DNA from: Roseobacter sp. | Lineage (GTDB): Bacteria > Pseudomonadota > Alphaproteobacteria > Rhodobacterales > Rhodobacteraceae | Direction: 5' to 3' | DNA length: 9,150 nt | Assembly: GCA_024636425.1 (NCBI GenBank) | Contig: JAGXHB010000027.1 | Span: 1-9,150, forward strand | In this document: positions 5,912-9,150 of the stretch, piece after piece | How the letters are laid out: each line of letters opens with the position of its first letter | Numbering within the stretch: the stretch's first letter is position 1 | Translations under genes and position numbers: made by a program | The notes under the pieces: generated by a model | Told to the model about the DNA's origin: nothing | Seen by the model: only the letters and a program-made list of their open reading frames with translations | Databases searched by the model: none

Positions 5912-6663
5912 GCCGCATCCTCCGACCCGAGGTAGGCCTCGCGGACCATTGGATCACGCCGGATTTCCTCGGCGGTGCCGGTGGCAATGACGCGGCCATA
6001 GACCAGAACGCTGATCCGGTCGGCCAGCGCGAAAACCGCATCCATGTCATGTTCTACCAACAGGATCGGAGCCTCGGCCCGCAGATCGTCCAGAAAGCCG
6101 GTCAGCCGCTTGGATCCCGACGCCCCCAGCCCCGCCATAGGCTCATCCATCAGGAACACCTTGGGCGCGAGGGTCAGCGCCACAGCGACCTCCAGCAGAC
6201 GGCGCTGTCCGTGGCTCAGATCGGCGGTCCGCTTGGTGGCCTGATCGACCAAGCCGACCCGCTCAAGCGCGGCCAGCGCGCGGTCGACCAGCGCGCGGTC
6301 CTTCATCACGGGGCGGAAAAAGCGCATGACGCCGCCCTCCTGCCCCAACGCCCCCAGCACCGCATTTTGCAGCACGGTATACTCCATCGCGAGTGACGAA
6401 ATCTGGAAGGTGCGCCCCAGCCCTGCCCGCGCGCGCGCGACCGTCCCCAGCGGCGTCACATCACGCCCCGCAAATTCGACCGTGCCGCTGTCGGACCGCA
6501 GCCCGCCCGCGATCTGTTTGATCAAGGTGGATTTGCCCGCGCCATTCGGACCGATCAGCGCATGTATCTCGCCCGGCATCAGCGTCAGGGACACATCATC
6601 CGTCGCCTTGAGCGCGCCAAAGCTTTTGTGAAGGTGGGACAGGTTCAGCACGGCATCAGTCAT
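5908..6663 (-). CDS. livG: LivG-type ABC transporter ATP-binding protein
   Basis: The 251-residue second ATPase of the importer. Motifs in order: HKSFGALKA near the N-terminus, Walker A GPNGAGKST (38-46), GLGRTFQ with the Q-loop Gln87, signature LSHGQRR (149-155), Walker B VFLMDEP (169-175) followed by MAGLG, and the switch His205 in LLVEHDM. The C-terminal ~35 residues (RDPMVREAYLGSE) are typical of LivG, which is longer than LivF. I chose ATG at 6663 over the TTG seven codons upstream because GAGG lies 6 bases before the ATG and the family N-terminus starts here. It overlaps the livM-type gene by 8 bp and the livF-type gene by 4 bp. All catalytic residues are intact. Confidence 0.95.
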   Translation of the reverse strand: MTDAVLNLSHLHKSFGALKATDDVSLTLMPGEIHALIGPNGAGKSTLIKQIAGGLRSDSGTVEFAGRDVTPLGTVARARAGLGRTFQISSLAMEYTVLQNAVLGALGQEGGVMRFFRPVMKDRALVDRALAALERVGLVDQATKRTADLSHGQRRLLEVAVALTLAPKVFLMDEPMAGLGASGSKRLTGFLDDLRAEAPILLVEHDMDAVFALADRISVLVYGRVIATGTAEEIRRDPMVREAYLGSEDAA

Positions 6664-7639
6664 GCGCCACCTCGCGTCCGGCAAGCGTGCCGATCATGCC
6701 CCCGCGGGCGAAGAGCACCACCAGCAGCAACAGCAGGCCCAGATAAACATGCCAGTAGTCGCTGAGCCCGCCCAGAAGATGCTCCAGCAGGATGAAAAGC
6801 GCCGCACCGGCCACGGGGCCGAACAAGCGGCCCACCCCGCCAAGGATGATGAAAACCATGATTTCCCCGCTGGTCTGCCAGCTGAACATCGTCGGGCTCA
6901 CGAAGCGGTTGAGATCGGCAAAAAGCGCGCCAGCCAGCCCCGTCACCGCCCCCGAGATCACGAAGGCCACCAGCCGCAGCCGGAACGGCGCAAGGCCCAC
7001 GGTTTCGACCCGTTCAGCGTTCTGCCGTGCGGCAGACAGGGCCAGTCCGAACGGCGCACGCGCAATGCGTGCGGCCATGAACAGCACCACCGTCAGCACG
7101 CCAAAGGCGATGGCGAAGAACTGGATCGGGTCAAGCGTGTTGAGGCCCGGAAAATCATTGCGGATATAGATCGACAGCCCGTCTTCGCCCCCATAGGCAG
7201 GCCACGAGATCGCGAAATAATACAGCATTTGCCCGAAGGCGAGCGTGATCATGATGAAATACACCCCCGTCGTGCGCAGGCTCAGCGCGCCGATCGCCAG
7301 TGCCGCCAGTGCAGACGCGGTGATCGCCACCCCCCAGATGATCAGCATCGACTTGGTGCCTTCGATCAGGAAAGGCACCTCCATCAGCGGGGTGTAGCTT
7401 TGCGCGTGGCTGGCAAGGATCCCCATCGCGTAGCCGCCGATCCCGAAAAACGCCGCATGTCCCAAGCTGACAAGCCCGCCAAGCCCCAACGCAATGTTCA
7501 GGCCCACGCCGGCGAGCGCGAGAATTGCGGCCTTGGTGACCAGCGTGATGATGAAGGGCTCGTCCAGCAGCAAAGCGATGAGCGCCGTGGCAGGCAGCAT
7601 CGCAAACAGGACGATATTCAGCACGGTTTCGCGACCCAT
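6656..7639 (-). CDS. livM: LivM-type ABC transporter permease
   Basis: A 327-residue inner-membrane permease of the BPD_transp_2 family that forms the translocation pore with the LivH-type protein. Roughly nine hydrophobic segments can be seen, the first at about residues 6-25. The LivM hallmark SLGHAAFFGIGGY lies at 58-70, a YFIMITLAFGQMLYY segment follows in the middle, and GGVGRLFGPVAGA near the C-terminus marks the coupling region. The start at 7639 is favoured over the TTG at 7654 because a GGAGG sequence sits 8 bases before the ATG and the stop of the livH-type gene ends 1 bp before it (TGAGATG). This spacing suggests coupled translation with the upstream permease. Confidence 0.94.
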   Translation of the reverse strand: MGRETVLNIVLFAMLPATALIALLLDEPFIITLVTKAAILALAGVGLNIALGLGGLVSLGHAAFFGIGGYAMGILASHAQSYTPLMEVPFLIEGTKSMLIIWGVAITASALAALAIGALSLRTTGVYFIMITLAFGQMLYYFAISWPAYGGEDGLSIYIRNDFPGLNTLDPIQFFAIAFGVLTVVLFMAARIARAPFGLALSAARQNAERVETVGLAPFRLRLVAFVISGAVTGLAGALFADLNRFVSPTMFSWQTSGEIMVFIILGGVGRLFGPVAGAALFILLEHLLGGLSDYWHVYLGLLLLLVVLFARGGMIGTLAGREVAHD

Positions 7640-7640
7640 C

Positions 7641-8558
7641 TCACGTCCCTCCAAAGAGGCCTGAGGGTTTGAACAGCAAGACCCCCGCCATCAGAATATA
7701 GATCGACATGGAGGACAGCGCCGACCCGACAGAGGTGGCGGCGGAGGCTTCCATGAAAATGCCGAAGAGCGGCGGCAGCAGAACCCCGCCCAGCGTATCG
7801 GTCAGCCCGACGAGCAGTGCGCCCACCAGCGCGCCCTTGATCGACCCGATGCCGCCGATCACGATCACCACGAAGGCGAGGATCAGAACGGGTTCGCCCA
7901 TTCCCACCTGCACCGACTGGATCGCGCCCACCAGCGCACCAGCGAGGCCCGCCAGTGCGGCCCCAAGCGCAAAGACCACCGTGTAAAGCTTGGAAATATC
8001 GACTCCGAGCGCCGCGATCATCTCGCGGTCGGCCTCTCCTGCGCGGATCTGGACGCCGATGCGGGTCTTCGCGATCAGCGCGAACAACCCTGCGGCCACC
8101 AGCAACCCGGCGGCGATGATGACCAGACGGTAAAGCGGATAATAGATGCCGCCGGGCAAGCGCACAGGGCCTGACAGGGCGGCGGGAATATCAAGAAACA
8201 GCGGGAACGACCCAAACAGGTAGCGGGTCCCTTCGGAGAAAATCAGGATAAGCGCAAATGTCGCAAGCACCTGATCCAGATGGTCACGGTCATAAAGACG
8301 CCGGATCACCAGAAGCTCGACCAGCGCGCCCGCAGCCGCAGCGGCGACAAGTGCACCGACCAGCGCAAGGACAAACGACCCCGTCCAGCCCGCCACGGCA
8401 GCCGCCGCAAAAGCACCGACCATGTAAAGCGACCCATGGGCCAGATTGATCAGTCCCATCACGCCAAAGATCAGCGTCAGACCGGCAGCCATCAGGAACA
8501 GCATGACCCCGAACTGAAGCCCGTTCAGAACCTGCTCTATCAATAATATCAATGACAT
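7641..8558 (-). CDS. livH: LivH-type ABC transporter permease
   Basis: A 305-residue inner-membrane permease of the BPD_transp_2 family, partner of the LivM-type protein. The N-terminus has the LivH pattern: a first membrane helix over residues ~10-33, then GLINLAHGSLYMVGAF (35-50). About eight further hydrophobic stretches follow, including an IVIGGIGSIKGALVGALLVG segment that carries the conserved glycine-rich coupling motif. The C-terminus ends KPSGLFGG as in many family members. AGGA lies about 9 bases before the ATG. It follows the binding-protein gene by 82 bp, a gap that contains a strong stem-loop, and is nearly fused to the livM-type gene downstream. The substrate cannot be read from the permease. 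Confidence 0.95.
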   Translation of the reverse strand: MSLILLIEQVLNGLQFGVMLFLMAAGLTLIFGVMGLINLAHGSLYMVGAFAAAAVAGWTGSFVLALVGALVAAAAAGALVELLVIRRLYDRDHLDQVLATFALILIFSEGTRYLFGSFPLFLDIPAALSGPVRLPGGIYYPLYRLVIIAAGLLVAAGLFALIAKTRIGVQIRAGEADREMIAALGVDISKLYTVVFALGAALAGLAGALVGAIQSVQVGMGEPVLILAFVVIVIGGIGSIKGALVGALLVGLTDTLGGVLLPPLFGIFMEASAATSVGSALSSMSIYILMAGVLLFKPSGLFGGT

Positions 8559-8602
8559 GTATGGCGTTCCTCACCCATTTCCGACCCATCGCAGGGTCAG
8601 AC

Positions 8603-8634
8603 GTGCCGCTCCGGAGATGACCCCGGAGCGGCAC
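8603..8634. repeat. Perfect stem-loop between the binding-protein gene and livH-type permease gene
   Basis: GTGCCGCTCCGG (8603-8614) and CCGGAGCGGCAC (8623-8634) form a 12-bp perfect GC-rich stem with an 8-base loop. On the transcribed (minus) strand it starts 6 bases after the binding-protein stop. No U-run follows, so it is not a standard intrinsic terminator. By analogy with malE-malF-type intercistronic structures, it may protect the upstream message from 3' exonucleases or cause partial termination, so that more binding protein than permease is made. Confidence 0.7.
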
Positions 8635-8640
8635 AATGCC

Positions 8641-9150
8641 TTACATCTGGCAATCGGCGCCATAGACGTCCTGATGGTCGGACGCGGCGACACCGACGAT
8701 CTTGTTGGTCACGACGTCACCTTCTTTGATGACCTCGCGCATGTAGATGTCCTGGATCGGGTGATGGTTGGGCGCGAAGGCGAAATCACCGCGGACAGAA
8801 GCAAAATCGGCCTCCTCAAGCGCAGCCTGGAAAGCATCGGTGTCACTCACGGATGCCTTGCCCATGGCCGAGATCAGCAGCAACCCGGTGTCATAACCTT
8901 GCGCCGCGTAGAGCGACGGCAGACGGTCATATTCTGCCTCGAAATCGGCAACGAACTTCTTGTTCGCCTCGTTGTCGATATCCTTGGACCAATGGGCGGT
9001 GTTCTTCACACCCAGTGCCGCATCACCGATGGCCCCCAGAATACCCTGATCAAAGCTGAAGGCGGGGCCCATCACGTTCTTGTCGACACCGGATCCGGCA
9101 TATTGCTTCATAAAGGAAATGCCCATGCCGCCCGGCAGGAAGAAATAGAC
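8641..9150 (-). CDS. ABC transporter periplasmic substrate-binding protein, type I (N-terminus cut by window edge)
   Basis: The last 169 residues of a Peripla_BP_6 / LivK-type binding protein; the start and signal peptide lie beyond 9150. The frame remains open through the edge (the visible end reads VYFFLPGGMGISFMKQYAG), so the Met at 9126 is internal. Recognisable elements are FSFDQGILGAIGDAALGV, an HWSKDIDNEANKKFVADFEAEYDRLPSLYAAQGYD segment typical of this family's second lobe, and the C-terminal RGDFAFAPNHHPIQDIY that contributes to the hinge and ligand site. It captures the ligand in the periplasm and delivers it to the LivHM pore. The wording of the lobe is closer to binding proteins annotated for aromatic or other organic acids than to E. 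coli LivJ/LivK, but this is an impression. It is the first visible gene of the importer operon. Confidence 0.93.
   Translation of the reverse strand, partial: VYFFLPGGMGISFMKQYAGSGVDKNVMGPAFSFDQGILGAIGDAALGVKNTAHWSKDIDNEANKKFVADFEAEYDRLPSLYAAQGYDTGLLLISAMGKASVSDTDAFQAALEEADFASVRGDFAFAPNHHPIQDIYMREVIKEGDVVTNKIVGVAASDHQDVYGADCQM

Noticed and set aside
7640..7654. TTG start for the LivM-type permease
   Set aside because: The TTG lies at the Shine-Dalgarno sequence itself (GGAGG follows directly); the ATG at 7639 is correctly spaced from it.
6662..7672. 336-codon plus-strand open frame opposite the LivM-type permease
   Set aside because: Its Arg/Gln/His-rich composition is what the reverse strand of a hydrophobic GC-rich membrane protein gives. 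The minus-strand frame has clear LivM motifs and a ribosome binding site.
1..9150. CRISPR array, tRNA, rRNA, insertion sequence or prophage signals
   Set aside because: No regularly spaced repeats, no tRNA-like cloverleaf, no transposase or integrase motifs, and no shift in base composition were seen on either strand.

Overview
The window looks like chromosomal DNA of an alphaproteobacterium, most likely the Roseobacter group of Rhodobacteraceae. The evidence is the high GC content, the bacterial homologue of the mitochondrial complex I subunit NDUFA12 beside a DUF2155 gene, and the style of the ClpP and ClpX proteins. No tRNA, rRNA, CRISPR array, insertion sequence or phage gene is visible. 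All genes but one are read from the minus strand.

Left part (1-1377). A DUF2155 exported protein, cut by the window edge, follows a complete NDUFA12-family gene. Upstream of these is a small RidA/YjgF-family gene that keeps the catalytic arginine. It is separated from clpX by a strong intrinsic terminator and by a short region rich in repeats.

Middle part (1399-4799). clpX lies downstream of clpP, so the two halves of the ClpXP protease are adjacent and in the same direction, with 131 bp of repeat-containing DNA between them. Divergent from clpP is the only plus-strand gene, a cryptochrome/photolyase-family protein. Its domain order appears swapped: the FAD-binding helical domain comes first and an alpha/beta domain resembling the usual N-terminal photolyase domain comes last. 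This is the most unusual item in the window.

Right part (4796-9150). A compact minus-strand operon encodes a branched-chain-amino-acid-type (HAAT) ABC importer. In transcription order it holds a periplasmic binding protein (N-terminus outside the window), LivH- and LivM-type permeases, LivG- and LivF-type ATPases, and a second RidA-family protein without the catalytic arginine. Junctions within the operon are tight: an ATGA overlap, an 8-bp overlap and a 1-bp gap. The exception is an 82-bp gap after the binding-protein gene, which carries a perfect 12-bp stem-loop. The last gene and the photolyase-like gene converge and share a palindromic CTAG that gives a stop codon on each strand.

The importer probably brings in a small organic acid or amino acid, and the RidA-like protein probably acts on or around its catabolism. 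The sequence does not identify the substrate. The Clp and complex I genes are housekeeping. The photolyase-like gene and the RidA-bearing transporter operon are the parts with open biology.
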